37,351 nt of DNA from an uncultured Lachnospiraceae bacterium (GCA_910587305.1 CAJUKV010000033.1:1-37351), one strand, 5' to 3'. Positions 1 to 8,440 are shown, counted from the first letter of the stretch. Numbers and translations: made by a program. The notes: a model not told the origin generated them from the sequence alone.

Positions 1-149
1 GATAAAGAGTTTGGAAGTTTACTTCCAAACTTATACCCCCGCATACCGCAAGCTGCGCTTGCGGTACTGCCACCGATAAAGAGTTTGGAAGTTTACTTCC
101 AAACTTATACCCCCTGTATCCAACAGGCAAAGCCTGTTATAGTGTGCCA
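1..149. repeat. Family A hairpin repeat, duplicated
   Basis: A 40-bp block is present twice without change (1-40 and 75-114). Each copy contains the palindrome TTTGGAAGTxxACTTCCAAA and ends in a run of Cs. Each is followed by a hairpin of different sequence: GCAAGC/GCTTGC around 47-63 and AACAGG/CCTGTT around 122-138. Read on the minus strand, each unit ends in a G-rich stretch (GGGGGTATAAG). That same edge lies directly before start codons at 24796, 30914 and 37249. The unit therefore probably belongs to a mobile or recombining repeat family and may supply a ribosome-binding site to a gene beyond the left edge. Confidence 0.8.
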
Positions 150-339
150 AAAGCCTATTGGTATTAAATTATACTTTACCATGTTTATCTCCCCTTGTCA
201 GCTCCATCTTTTAATGTTATCCTCATTATAATAACTATCCGAGCAGCTATTTAGTCCAAAGCTCTGCCCTTCATAGACGGTTCCCGTAACCGTTTAAGGG
301 AAGGCTCAGCGGCTGCCAAAAGCAGGGAGGCAACCATCC

Positions 340-870
340 ATGATTCAATATAGAACTTTAACTGCAGATGAAATCCGCCCAGAATTGTTTCGCCATTTTA
401 TCCGCCGTCAAACCGTCACCAAATGCTGGCGAAGGGAAGACGGCGGATGGATAATCAAAGACGCGCCTTTTATTGACGACTGGACCGAGGAGGACTATCA
501 GGAGCTTATTTCCTGCCTGAAAAATACCGTTCTCTCCGGCGGTTTTGTCTATGCCGCATTTTATGATGATAAGTTAAAAGGCTTCGTCTCGGTGGAGCCG
601 GAAATCTTTGGCGGCGGGCAGGGGTATGCAGATTTATCAAGCATCCATGTCTCCCAGGACATGCGGGGTAAGGGAATTGGCAAGGAGCTTTTTCTTGCGG
701 CCAAAACCTGGGCCGGGAAAAGGGGCGCCAAAAAGCTGTATATATCCGCTCACTCGGCGGTGGAGAGTCAGGCTTTTTATAAAGCCATGGGCTGTGTGGA
801 AGCGCAGGTGTACCATCAGGGGCATGTGGAAAAAGAGCCTTTCGACTGCCAGTTGGAATGCTGTATCTAA
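340..870 (+). CDS. GNAT family N-acetyltransferase
   Basis: A 176-residue single-domain protein of the Gcn5-related N-acetyltransferase fold, which transfers acetyl from acetyl-CoA to an amine. The acetyl-CoA-binding motif A is clear at about residues 107-116 (DMRGKGIGKELF, the R/Q-x-x-G-x-G/A signature). It is preceded by a beta strand carrying LSSIHV and followed by AAKTWAGKRGAKKLYISAHS and a QAFYKAMGC motif B, both typical of the family. The start is supported by GGGAGG eight to nine bases upstream. It stands alone on the plus strand and converges on thrS. The substrate cannot be read from the sequence; small-molecule amines or antibiotics and protein N-termini are all possible. Confidence 0.9.
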   Translation: MIQYRTLTADEIRPELFRHFIRRQTVTKCWRREDGGWIIKDAPFIDDWTEEDYQELISCLKNTVLSGGFVYAAFYDDKLKGFVSVEPEIFGGGQGYADLSSIHVSQDMRGKGIGKELFLAAKTWAGKRGAKKLYISAHSAVESQAFYKAMGCVEAQVYHQGHVEKEPFDCQLECCI

Positions 871-959
871 GAGCCTGTCCGGACTCTAAGGAATTGCAGG
901 GAAAAGTCTTGCGCCGCCCGTGCACACTCCTGACCGCGAATCGCAATGCACTGACTTCT

Positions 960-2735
960 TTATCGCTGTTCTTTCTCCAAAGAAAGAATCAGGTTCGCCA
1001 GCTCCTCCGGCCGCATTTCCCCCATATCCTGCTTATCCCGGGCTCCGTCACGCGCCCTGACCGACACGGTCCCGTCAGCCTGTTCCTTTTCTCCTAAAAT
1101 GAGCATGTAAGGCACTTTATCTAACTGCGCTTCCCGGATTTTGTAGCCCAATTTTTCATTCCTCGCATCCATTTCCACACGGATGCCTGACGCTTTTAAG
1201 GCTTCGGAAATTTTATCCGCATATGGCATGTATTTATCGGAAACAGGCAGAATCTTTACCTGCACCGGCGAGAGCCATACCGGAAATTTCCCTGCATAGT
1301 GCTCGATGAGGATTCCGATAAAGCGCTCGATAGACCCCAATATTACCCGATGTATCATAATCGGCCTGTGCTTTGCCCCGTCCGCCCCGATATATTCCGC
1401 TTCAAACCGCTGGGGCAGTTGAAAATCCAGCTGTATCGTTCCGCACTGCCATGTGCGTCCAATAGAATCTTTCAGGTGAAAGTCCAGCTTGGGGCCATAA
1501 AAAGCGCCGTCCCCTTCGTTTATGGAATAAGGAATTTCCAGACTGTCCATGGCGATGCCAAGGGCTTTTGTGGCAAGCTCCCAGTCTTCATCGCTTCCTA
1601 TGCTGTTTTCCGGCCTTGTGGATAACTCGACATGATAGGGAAATCCAAACTTTGTATAAACCTTATCGATCAGCTTTGCCACCTTTTTGATCTCCTCTAT
1701 TATCTGATCCTGAGTCATAAAAATATGGGCGTCATCCTGAGTAAAGGCCCTGACGCGCATCAGCCCGTGGAGTTGTCCCGACTTCTCGTTCCTGTGCACC
1801 AGGCCAAGCTCCGCCAGACGAAGGGGCAGTTCCCGGTATGAACGGGGCGCAAGCTTATACACAAGCATGCCTCCCGGACAGCTCATAGGTTTAATGGCAT
1901 ATTCCGTATCGTCCACCACTGTCGTATACATATTTTCCCTGTAATAGTCCCAGTGCCCCGACGTCTGCCACAAGCTTTTGTCCAGCATAATTGGCGTGGA
2001 AATTTCCTGATAGCCTTCCTTCACATGCAAATCCCGCCAATAATTCAGCAAAAGATTTTTGAGTACCATCCCCTTAGGAAGGAAAAACGGAAAGCCCGCG
2101 CCTTCCTCCTGAAAAGCAAATAAGCCAAGCTCTTTACCAAGCTTTCTGTGATCTCTGCGCCTTGCCTCCTCCATCATATGCAGATATTCCTCCAACAGGG
2201 CCTCTTTGGGAAAGGAGATTCCATAAATGCGCGTGAGCATCTTTCCCTTTTCATCACCCCTCCAATATGCTCCCGCAACGGACAAAAGCTTCAGCGCCTT
2301 AACCTGACATGTGTTCGTAATATGCGGGCCCGCACAAAATTCAGCGTAATCCCCCTGTTTATAAAAGCTGATTTTTTCCTCCTCCGGTAATTCCCGTATG
2401 AGTTCCAGCTTATAGCTCTCCCCGCGTTCTTCCATATACGAAAGAGCCTTCTCCCTGTCCATTTCATATACCTGCAGGGAAAAAGATTTTTTTACGATTT
2501 TCTTCATCTCCGCTTCGATTGCAGGCAGGTATTCCTCCGAAAAAGGAAACGTAAATTCAAAATCATAGTAAAATCCATTCCCGATTGCCGGGCCGATTGC
2601 GCATTTTGTATCCGGATATAAATTCTTTACCGCCTGCGCCAATATGTGCGCGCTGGTGTGCCAAAATGCCTTTTTCCCCTCCTGCTCCTTGAAGCTTACT
2701 TCTGTGGTTTCTCCGTTTTTCAACAAAACTTTCAT
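960..2735 (-). CDS. thrS: Threonyl-tRNA synthetase, short form without the full TGS domain
   Basis: Class II aminoacyl-tRNA synthetase charging tRNA-Thr in the cytoplasm. At 591 residues it is shorter than the usual bacterial protein of about 640. The N-terminus keeps only about 20 residues before the editing domain, so the ubiquitin-like TGS domain is essentially missing. The editing domain is present (HTSAHILAQAV at about residues 26-36, and CAGPHI). The catalytic core has the zinc ligands expected in MSCPGGM and DDAHIF and in PIMIHR near the C-terminal part of the core. The anticodon-binding domain follows (FPVWLSPVQV to the end). The start ATG has an AAAGGAGC Shine-Dalgarno. Expression is very probably controlled by the T-box leader immediately upstream. 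Confidence 0.96.
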   Translation of the reverse strand: MKVLLKNGETTEVSFKEQEGKKAFWHTSAHILAQAVKNLYPDTKCAIGPAIGNGFYYDFEFTFPFSEEYLPAIEAEMKKIVKKSFSLQVYEMDREKALSYMEERGESYKLELIRELPEEEKISFYKQGDYAEFCAGPHITNTCQVKALKLLSVAGAYWRGDEKGKMLTRIYGISFPKEALLEEYLHMMEEARRRDHRKLGKELGLFAFQEEGAGFPFFLPKGMVLKNLLLNYWRDLHVKEGYQEISTPIMLDKSLWQTSGHWDYYRENMYTTVVDDTEYAIKPMSCPGGMLVYKLAPRSYRELPLRLAELGLVHRNEKSGQLHGLMRVRAFTQDDAHIFMTQDQIIEEIKKVAKLIDKVYTKFGFPYHVELSTRPENSIGSDEDWELATKALGIAMDSLEIPYSINEGDGAFYGPKLDFHLKDSIGRTWQCGTIQLDFQLPQRFEAEYIGADGAKHRPIMIHRVILGSIERFIGILIEHYAGKFPVWLSPVQVKILPVSDKYMPYADKISEALKASGIRVEMDARNEKLGYKIREAQLDKVPYMLILGEKEQADGTVSVRARDGARDKQDMGEMRPEELANLILSLEKEQR

Positions 2736-2838
2736 AATTGCTGCTCCTTTCTTTTACCTCTCCCGGATAATATCCGTCCAATCATAAATAATAGCGGCAT
2801 GGCTCAAAATATGATCCATTTTTATGCAACAACATAAG

Positions 2839-3094
2839 AAAAGCACCCATAAGACCATCTACAATAGTCTTAAGGGTGCGTCTGCACGGTTCCACCTTAA
2901 CTTTTCACTTCGGATTCCAACAAATCCTATCCTTTAACGCAGGCATACGGTAATACTTACAAAAATTCCTTTCAGTATTACGGCTCAGGAATGGTTTTCG
3001 TCTATTTTCCTCATAAACGGCTTCCACCAAATGCCGTTCTCTCTGGCTGATTCCACATAAACTACTCTTTCCGTCATAGCTTTCTTATATTGCT
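2839..3094 (-). promoter_or_regulatory. T-box riboswitch, threonine-responsive (thrS leader)
   Basis: Read on the minus strand this is a complete T-box leader. Stem I carries an AGTA-type box near 3068, an AGAGAG box near 3040 and a GGTG loop near 3030. The specifier is ACC (2995-2993), a threonine codon, followed by the usual purine. The conserved T-box AAGGTGGAACCGTGC lies at 2898-2884. A terminator hairpin follows at 2879-2843 (GCACCC...GGGTGC with an inner AAGACT/GGTCTT pairing), then TTTTCTT. Uncharged tRNA-Thr should stabilise the antiterminator and allow thrS transcription. The specifier agrees with the downstream gene. Confidence 0.95.
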
Positions 3095-3100
3095 AACTGC

Positions 3101-3129
3101 ACTTTATCAAATTTCCTTTCTTTTGTCAA
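3101..3129 (-). promoter_or_regulatory. Sigma-70/sigma-A promoter of the thrS leader
   Basis: TTGACA at 3129-3124 and TAAAGT at 3106-3101 are separated by 17 bp. The predicted start lies at about 3094, just before the first stem of the T-box leader. Confidence 0.8.
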
Positions 3130-3166
3130 TATTCAAAAAAATGGCATGAAAGATAAGGCGTAAATA

Positions 3167-3300
3167 TTCAGCCTTCGGCTTCATAGTTACTGAATCCGGC
3201 TATTAGAAGTTCGCCTTCGGCGAAGAGCCGGATTCTTTTGGCATAATATATGCTTTCTCACGGTCTGCGCAGTAAATGCGCAGCCCTGGCTGAATAGTTA
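3167..3300. repeat. Family C interspersed repeat, full-length copy
   Basis: An intergenic element of about 135 bp bounded by ATTCAGCC and GGCTGAAT, with GTTAC following. Internal hairpins are TTCGCC/GGCGAA near 3212-3225, inside the longer ATCCGGC...GCCGGAT pairing, and TGCGCAGTAAATGCGCA near 3266-3282. A second near-complete copy is at 9964-10101, an inverted copy at 27590-27716, and fragments at 29712-29744 and 35966-36000. It has no coding capacity, so it looks like a MITE-like or REP-like element. Confidence 0.8.
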
Positions 3301-3313
3301 CAGATAAAGCTTC

Positions 3314-5098
3314 CTATTCTTTGCAGGTATAAACATACAGCACATAAGGGGAACTTTCCTCCGTATAAGTCCCTGCCAGCGACAGCCCCACGTCCCCTGC
3401 ATTGGAAAGCTCAATTCTGGAAAAAATGTATTTTCCGCCAAGGGCTTTAAACGCATCCCCATTGATATAAATGTCGTGATCCGCCACCTGATAATCCCGC
3501 ACTGCGGCCACAATAGAAAGCTCCGACCCCGAATAAAGGTAAGCTCTGGCTCCCCAGGTATCAAAATATTCTGCGGATTCGGGCACTCTCTCAAGAGCCG
3601 GCACAATTACCTTACGAAAGTCTTCCTTGTAAGCCTGTCCATAAAATCCCAGATAACCGTCCAGCGTGGCTATCCCGTTATATTCAAGCACTGCCGGGTG
3701 AAAACCGTAGGCCGCCGCCCACTCCCCGTCATACCCCAGGTCTTTCTTTGCCAGTTCAAACAGGTCTGTGGAATAAAATTCCCCATAGCTTAAATCATTG
3801 GACTGCTTTCCCTTTAAAAGCTCGTAAGCCTTCGCAAAGCAGGTGTGGTACAAATCATTGTATCTGGTACCTGAAAGAAGGATAAGCAAAACCGCAAGCA
3901 CCGACAGCACATTTGCAAGATACCGCCACAGCATCCCCTCTCCCACATAGAGCCTTTTTTCTGTTTTCAAAAATATGGCGCTCGACTCACCCTTATCATA
4001 AAGTCTTTTCAGCACCAGGAAAAAAGCGGCATACCAGACAAAAGGACTAAAAAAAATGGTCCGGTTAAACTGCCATCCCGTAAGGGGCGGACAGATCGTC
4101 TCCACTACCTTCCTGAAAGGCTCGCAGTAATAAATACCATAAATAAAACTGTTAAAGACCAGCACCAGCATCAGCAGGTTAAAGGGATCGTGAAAAATTC
4201 CCCGAACATTTTTCTTTTTTATATAAGAGCCGTTTAACCACAAAAAATACAAAACACAGACCGGCATAACCAGATAGGTATGCATACTTTCCGCATGAAA
4301 CATGCCCTTTGTAAAGCCTTCCGCCATGGTTTTCAAAATTTCTCCGACGCCAAAGCTCCCTGCCTCCATGGTGGAACGGATCGTTTCCTCCTCCCCAAGA
4401 AGCATAACGCCAAAGAGCCTGTACTCAAACACAATACACCCGCCCGCAAGCGCTGCAATTCCAATCAAAATACGCAGCGGACATTTTTTGTCCTTCAACC
4501 ACAGCCACAAAAAAGCAGCCGCCATATACGCAAGAATAAAAAGGCCAAAATAAGAAAAATAAGAAAGCAGCGGATAAAAAAACAGCGCCCCATACCATTT
4601 TAAGGACGGCTCCCTGTAGAGCCTGCGCACCAGATAAACAACCAGGGGAATAGATGCAAAGGGAATCCCAAATGCCGGAAATACATTCAAAATCCCATAA
4701 GATAATCCCGCCATCCACGCAACAGGGCGGTACTTTTGATAGCTCTCCCCACAAAAATCTCCGGCCAACAGGAGGGATGAAGCAAGCGCAATCACAATTT
4801 TTAATAAGTATCCCACCACATATGCATAGTAAGAGGGCATCAAAAAAAACAGCATGGTATAGAGGGAAAATTCGGAGGGCAGGTTATCCCTGCTGATTCC
4901 CCCCAAAAAAGGCGCCTCCACACCATGGGCAAAAAAAGAATTTGTATTTTTCAGCATCTGAAACTGTGCAATAAATAAATCCAGATTATCATGCACGGAA
5001 ATAATGCTGCTCTCCCCGGCTCCAAAAAATACAAGAGTCGCAAACAGCAAAAATCCCGCCGCAATGATCAGATACCAGTTTTTTATCAGCTTTTTCAT
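3314..5098 (-). CDS. Polytopic membrane protein, DUF6044-like
   Basis: A 594-residue integral membrane protein. An N-terminal transmembrane segment (about 8-25) precedes an extracytoplasmic loop with HDNLD and SEFSLYT. About ten further hydrophobic segments follow up to about residue 410, then a soluble C-terminal domain of about 170 residues. The layout and the HDNLD and SEF motifs resemble DUF6044 proteins and, more distantly, GT-C-type or YfhO-like envelope enzymes, but no catalytic role is established. The family call is from memory and moderately secure. The start is preceded by GGGGGCAGG, unusually close to the ATG. It is separated from the next gene upstream by a family B hairpin, so co-transcription is uncertain. 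Confidence 0.75.
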   Translation of the reverse strand: MKKLIKNWYLIIAAGFLLFATLVFFGAGESSIISVHDNLDLFIAQFQMLKNTNSFFAHGVEAPFLGGISRDNLPSEFSLYTMLFFLMPSYYAYVVGYLLKIVIALASSLLLAGDFCGESYQKYRPVAWMAGLSYGILNVFPAFGIPFASIPLVVYLVRRLYREPSLKWYGALFFYPLLSYFSYFGLFILAYMAAAFLWLWLKDKKCPLRILIGIAALAGGCIVFEYRLFGVMLLGEEETIRSTMEAGSFGVGEILKTMAEGFTKGMFHAESMHTYLVMPVCVLYFLWLNGSYIKKKNVRGIFHDPFNLLMLVLVFNSFIYGIYYCEPFRKVVETICPPLTGWQFNRTIFFSPFVWYAAFFLVLKRLYDKGESSAIFLKTEKRLYVGEGMLWRYLANVLSVLAVLLILLSGTRYNDLYHTCFAKAYELLKGKQSNDLSYGEFYSTDLFELAKKDLGYDGEWAAAYGFHPAVLEYNGIATLDGYLGFYGQAYKEDFRKVIVPALERVPESAEYFDTWGARAYLYSGSELSIVAAVRDYQVADHDIYINGDAFKALGGKYIFSRIELSNAGDVGLSLAGTYTEESSPYVLYVYTCKE

Positions 5099-5114
5099 CC
5101 TGCCCCCAATTTTG

Positions 5115-5162
5115 ACTTAGATTTTCTTAGGCGGCGTCCTCTGACGCCTTAGAAAATCTTTA
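5115..5162. repeat. Family B hairpin repeat
   Basis: AGATTTTCTTAGGCG...CGCCTTAGAAAATCT forms a near-perfect hairpin with core GGCGtcctctgaCGCC. It fills the gap between two minus-strand genes and touches the stop codon of the PF06541-type gene. It may double as a terminator or processing hairpin. The same core with different outer arms occurs at 8529-8560, 9680-9720, 9825-9864 and 24951-24988. Confidence 0.8.
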
Positions 5163-6077
5163 TCTCTTTTTCTTTTTTTCATTCACCGTGCGCTTTAATT
5201 CCTCTAACGCCTCCTCAAAACGCTTAGAGTACATGGTAGGATTTCCCTTAAGCTGCGACCTTTGATGATAACCCTTAAGCTTTCCAAACTGCAGCCTGTG
5301 CTCCTTTTCCACCGAGTATTTGCTGCGCAGTTCCGTAATTTCTTCCCTGACTTCTTCCATAAATTCCGAAGGATTCACTTTCACCCTTTCCTTAAGGGTA
5401 ACGAATTTTTCCTCAATACTATCCATCAGCTCGTCAACCCGCACATTTCTCTCCTGCCTGCGGACCGCACGCTCGTCGTTGGCAACGGCGATAATAACAT
5501 CCAGACGCTTCTGAATACGCTCCATTTCCTCCTTCGCCGTTTCCAGCCCAATCAGGATATCTCTCAAATCCATTGCAGCCTTGAAGGAAAGCGTAAAATC
5601 AACCACAATATATTCCGTTACGATAACCGTAACCACCGTAACCAAAACCGAAGGGATGGCAAATACCACCCTTTCAACACCTTTATGCACAAATTCCGTC
5701 ATAAGAATGGTCAAAAATCCCCACGCCAGTGTGGATGACAGGCAAATGTGTCCCTTATAATTAAAGCGCTGATTGGAATAGTCCCAGTACCGCACCTTAA
5801 AAAGCGCCTCCATTGTCATCCCCGTGACCAGTTCCAATACGGTTGCCCCAAAACACCCGGCAATATATGTCAGGAAAATATTTTCCTGAAAAGGCATGGA
5901 CACCACCAGCATCATAATAGCCCCGCTCCCGTAAATCGGCAAAAAGGGCCCGCGCATAAAACCCCGGTTTACAAACCGCCTGCTTTTTAACGAGACATAG
6001 GTGGATTCAAAAACCCAGCCGAAAAAACAATAGAAATAAAAGAAAAACAGCCACTGAATCACTGAATATTGGTACAT
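5160..6077 (-). CDS. Putative ABC-transporter type IV (PF06541/CmpB-like) membrane protein with coiled-coil tail
   Basis: A 305-residue protein starting at the ATG at 6077 (MYQYSV...), which has GGGAGAGGAAAG just upstream; an in-frame start at 6143 would add 22 poorly supported residues. The N-terminal half has about five hydrophobic segments. It carries the family hallmarks FFGWVFES, RRFVNRGFMRGPFLPIYGSG and LELVTG...EALF..RYWDYS. The C-terminal half, about residues 165-305, is charged and strongly predicted to be coiled coil (ETAKEEMERIQKRLDVI..., EERVKV...). The family is common in Firmicutes and named putative ABC-transporter type IV in Pfam, but no ATPase partner is nearby and no transport function is proven. 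Confidence 0.85.
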   Translation of the reverse strand: MYQYSVIQWLFFFYFYCFFGWVFESTYVSLKSRRFVNRGFMRGPFLPIYGSGAIMMLVVSMPFQENIFLTYIAGCFGATVLELVTGMTMEALFKVRYWDYSNQRFNYKGHICLSSTLAWGFLTILMTEFVHKGVERVVFAIPSVLVTVVTVIVTEYIVVDFTLSFKAAMDLRDILIGLETAKEEMERIQKRLDVIIAVANDERAVRRQERNVRVDELMDSIEEKFVTLKERVKVNPSEFMEEVREEITELRSKYSVEKEHRLQFGKLKGYHQRSQLKGNPTMYSKRFEEALEELKRTVNEKKKKR

Positions 6078-6178
6078 TTCTCTTTCCTCTCCCGTACTTT
6101 TCTTCCCCTCACATGGAAAATCATATCCTGATGAAACACGCATTTTTGCGATTTCCTGACCATGAACAGGAATTATTT

Positions 6179-7108
6179 TTACATAAAACTGATAATCTCC
6201 TCCTTAGGAGCCTTCGTTTGTTCCACACTGATGGCCTTTAACACCGGCCCCTCGCCGCCATAATCCGCAAAATATTCCTGCGCCACCTTAGCGGTCACCT
6301 TCACCCACTGTTTGTCCTTAAGCTTATCCGCTTTGTCATACGCACAGGCAAAACCTAAAAACGCCATATCCTCCGCGCAGCAGGTCATGGCCATACGGCC
6401 GGGCACAAAATACCCTTTCGGGAAATCCTCCGGCTTTAACACCATAGCCGTAAACTGCACTGTCTTATCAAGATACCGTTCTAAATTATCCAGGCTGTCC
6501 AAATACCAGATCCCATAGCCTTCATTATCCAGCTCGATAACAGGCGCATCCAGACTGTAAGGAAGATCATCCTCAAAAATCTGGTTCACTTCCCCTTCGG
6601 AATCCTCAAAGACAATGTCCGCCTGCTGATTGATTGCTTTCACATTCCGTTTATAAAGGCTCAAATCCTCTACGTCGTCACAGCGGTTAAAGATAATCAG
6701 CTCCGATTTACGAAGCATTTCCGCCAGAAGCGATTTCATATTGGTAAAATACATGGGGAAGGTGGAAGCGTCGATGGTGGTAATCTGCTGCTCCACCCGC
6801 CAGTGAAAAGGCAGCTTCATATTCTTAAAATTCCACATACCATTATACTCAATAATAATGCGCTCAGGCTTATACTTTTTTTCCAGCTCAATCAAATGGG
6901 AAGTGTTAAAATCTTCCTCCTCCTCAATGAGCGCCAAATCCGTACGGCTTCTTTTCAAAAGCGTTTCTTCATACTCTATTTCCCCTTCTTCGCAGACAAT
7001 CAAAAGAGTCTTTCCTCTTATCTGAAAATAAGGCTGATCCAGCGTATAACAGATAAACTCCGTTTTCCCGCTCTCCAAAAAGCCATTGATGATATAAACC
7101 GGCTTCAT
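6179..7108 (-). CDS. CobW/G3E-type GTPase-like protein fused to a DUF1980-like domain
   Basis: The start at 7108 (MKPVYIING) has GGGGGAT upstream and gives 309 residues. The N-terminal part is a G3E P-loop GTPase-like domain: Walker A GFLESGKT at 9-16, IIIEYNGMWNF in place of the usual IEPSG switch region, TIDAS at 111-115, and NRCD at 141-144 in the position of NKxD. The metal-binding CxCC motif of the family is absent. From about residue 205 the protein changes to a domain resembling the C-terminus of TIGR03943/DUF1980 proteins (KTVQFTAMV, RMAMTCCAEDMAFLGF, KQWVKVTAKV). Those proteins partner with YraQ-like permeases in metal or sulfur-compound export. The gene lies 78 bp downstream of the His-rich CobW gene on the same strand, so the two may act together in metal handling. 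The exact role is unknown. Confidence 0.8.
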   Translation of the reverse strand: MKPVYIINGFLESGKTEFICYTLDQPYFQIRGKTLLIVCEEGEIEYEETLLKRSRTDLALIEEEEDFNTSHLIELEKKYKPERIIIEYNGMWNFKNMKLPFHWRVEQQITTIDASTFPMYFTNMKSLLAEMLRKSELIIFNRCDDVEDLSLYKRNVKAINQQADIVFEDSEGEVNQIFEDDLPYSLDAPVIELDNEGYGIWYLDSLDNLERYLDKTVQFTAMVLKPEDFPKGYFVPGRMAMTCCAEDMAFLGFACAYDKADKLKDKQWVKVTAKVAQEYFADYGGEGPVLKAISVEQTKAPKEEIISFM

Positions 7109-7186
7109 ACCAATCCCCCATTCCTTTCTGCAGCCTGTAAATTTAGGCCCAGGCACAAATATGTTAATTGAAAAATCATCAGAACT

Positions 7187-8440
7187 CTATTTTGCAAAAA
7201 GCGACTTTAACCTGTCCTCATTCAATTTTGAACCAATCACACAGAATTTTCCTGTCACATCCGGCTTACCGTCACGGACATTGCTCTCTCCGGGCACATA
7301 GTCAAAATATACCCAGCCTCCCGCTTCTCCGGGCACCATACCCTTTGCCCGCAGTACAAAGCCGTACTCTCCCTCTTTTTCAAGTTCTTCCAGAATATGC
7401 TCAATTTCCGCCTTGCCGTAGGCCGAAGGCGTTTCCATTCCCCAGCTTGTAAAAACCTCGTCCGCATGATGATGACCGTGGTCGTGATCGTGGCAGCCGC
7501 AGGTACAATCCGGCCCGTGGTCGTGATCGTGGTGATGAGCATGATCCTCGTCATCGTGGTGATGGCCGTGGCACTCTTTGTCGTGATCATGATGGTGGTG
7601 GACATGGCCATCCTCGCCATGATCATGATGATGCTCGTGATCATGACCGTCTTCACCGTGATGGTGGTGATGCTCATGGTCATGGCCATCTTCATCGTGG
7701 TGATGTTCATGCTCATGGTCATCCTCACCGTGATGATGGTGATGCTCTTGGCCGTCTTCACCGTGATGATGGTGATGGCTGTGGCGCTCATGTTCATCTT
7801 CCCTGTCAGCCTTAATCTCTGCCATCAGTTCCGCTTCTAAATCTTTTGCTCCCTCAATCGTTGCAAGCATATCCTTTCCGTCCAAATCCTCCCAGGGCGT
7901 TGTGACAATGGTTGCCTTTTTGTTCTGTTCCCTGATCAGTTCGATACATTTATCCAGTTTATCTTTGGAAATATTGCCGGTCCTGCTTAAGATAATGGTG
8001 CCTGCATAAGCAATTTGATTGATGAAAAATTCACCAAAATTTTTCATGTACATCTTGCACTTGGAGGCATCCACCACGGCAACCGCGCTGTTTAGCGTAA
8101 CCTTGCTTTCGTCAATTACATTTTGAACCGCATTCATTACATCCGACAGCTTGCCCACGCCCGAGGGCTCGATCAGGATTCTCTCCGGCTCATAGGTTTT
8201 CATTACTTCCTTGAGAGAAGCGCCAAAATCGCCTACCAGAGAACAGCAAATACAGCCTGAATTCATTTCCTTAATTTCAATACCGGCTTCCTTTAAAAAT
8301 CCGCCGTCAATTCCAATCTCCCCGAACTCATTTTCAATCAAAACCACCCTGGTATCGCCAAGCGCTTCCGCCAACAACTTTTTAATGAATGTCGTTTTTC
8401 CTGCGCCCAAAAAACCGGACACAATATCAATTTTCGTCAT
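7187..8440 (-). CDS. G3E/CobW family GTP-dependent metallochaperone with long His-rich linker
   Basis: The start at 8440 (MTKIDIVSGF) has a GGAGG Shine-Dalgarno seven bases upstream; the protein is 417 residues. The P-loop is GFLGAGKT (9-16), with IENEFGEIGID, the metal-binding GCICC motif at 63-67, IEPSGVGKL, and a CobW C-terminal domain from about residue 328 (EVFTSWGMETPSAYG to the end). Between them, residues about 214-327 are an extreme His/Asp/Glu-rich stretch with repeated HHHHHGEDGHDHEH-like units and a CTCGC patch. Proteins of this type (COG0523, ZagA/Zng1, YeiR, HypB-like) use GTP hydrolysis to deliver Zn, Ni or Co to client enzymes; the linker should bind or store many metal ions. 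The particular metal and client cannot be read here, and no Zur or B12 riboswitch is obvious upstream. Confidence 0.93.
   Translation of the reverse strand: MTKIDIVSGFLGAGKTTFIKKLLAEALGDTRVVLIENEFGEIGIDGGFLKEAGIEIKEMNSGCICCSLVGDFGASLKEVMKTYEPERILIEPSGVGKLSDVMNAVQNVIDESKVTLNSAVAVVDASKCKMYMKNFGEFFINQIAYAGTIILSRTGNISKDKLDKCIELIREQNKKATIVTTPWEDLDGKDMLATIEGAKDLEAELMAEIKADREDEHERHSHHHHHGEDGQEHHHHHGEDDHEHEHHHDEDGHDHEHHHHHGEDGHDHEHHHDHGEDGHVHHHHDHDKECHGHHHDDEDHAHHHDHDHGPDCTCGCHDHDHGHHHADEVFTSWGMETPSAYGKAEIEHILEELEKEGEYGFVLRAKGMVPGEAGGWVYFDYVPGESNVRDGKPDVTGKFCVIGSKLNEDRLKSLFAK

Noticed and set aside
105..182. 25-codon frame on minus (MVKYNLIPIG...) with AGGGGAGAT upstream and a weak TATAAT near 228-223
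   Set aside because: The coding end runs entirely into the family A repeat and stops in it. Likely a truncated 5' end or chance; too short to call.
7440..7800. Dense short repeats first suspected to be a minisatellite or CRISPR-like array
   Set aside because: They are codon-phased (CAY and GAY units) inside an intact gene, with no constant repeat-spacer structure. No CRISPR array was seen anywhere in the window.
7397..7840. Met/Val/Ile-rich plus-strand frame and a Met/Thr/Ile-rich second minus frame over the His-rich region
   Set aside because: Both are frame shadows of the His/Asp codon repeat in the CobW gene and have no plausible protein composition.
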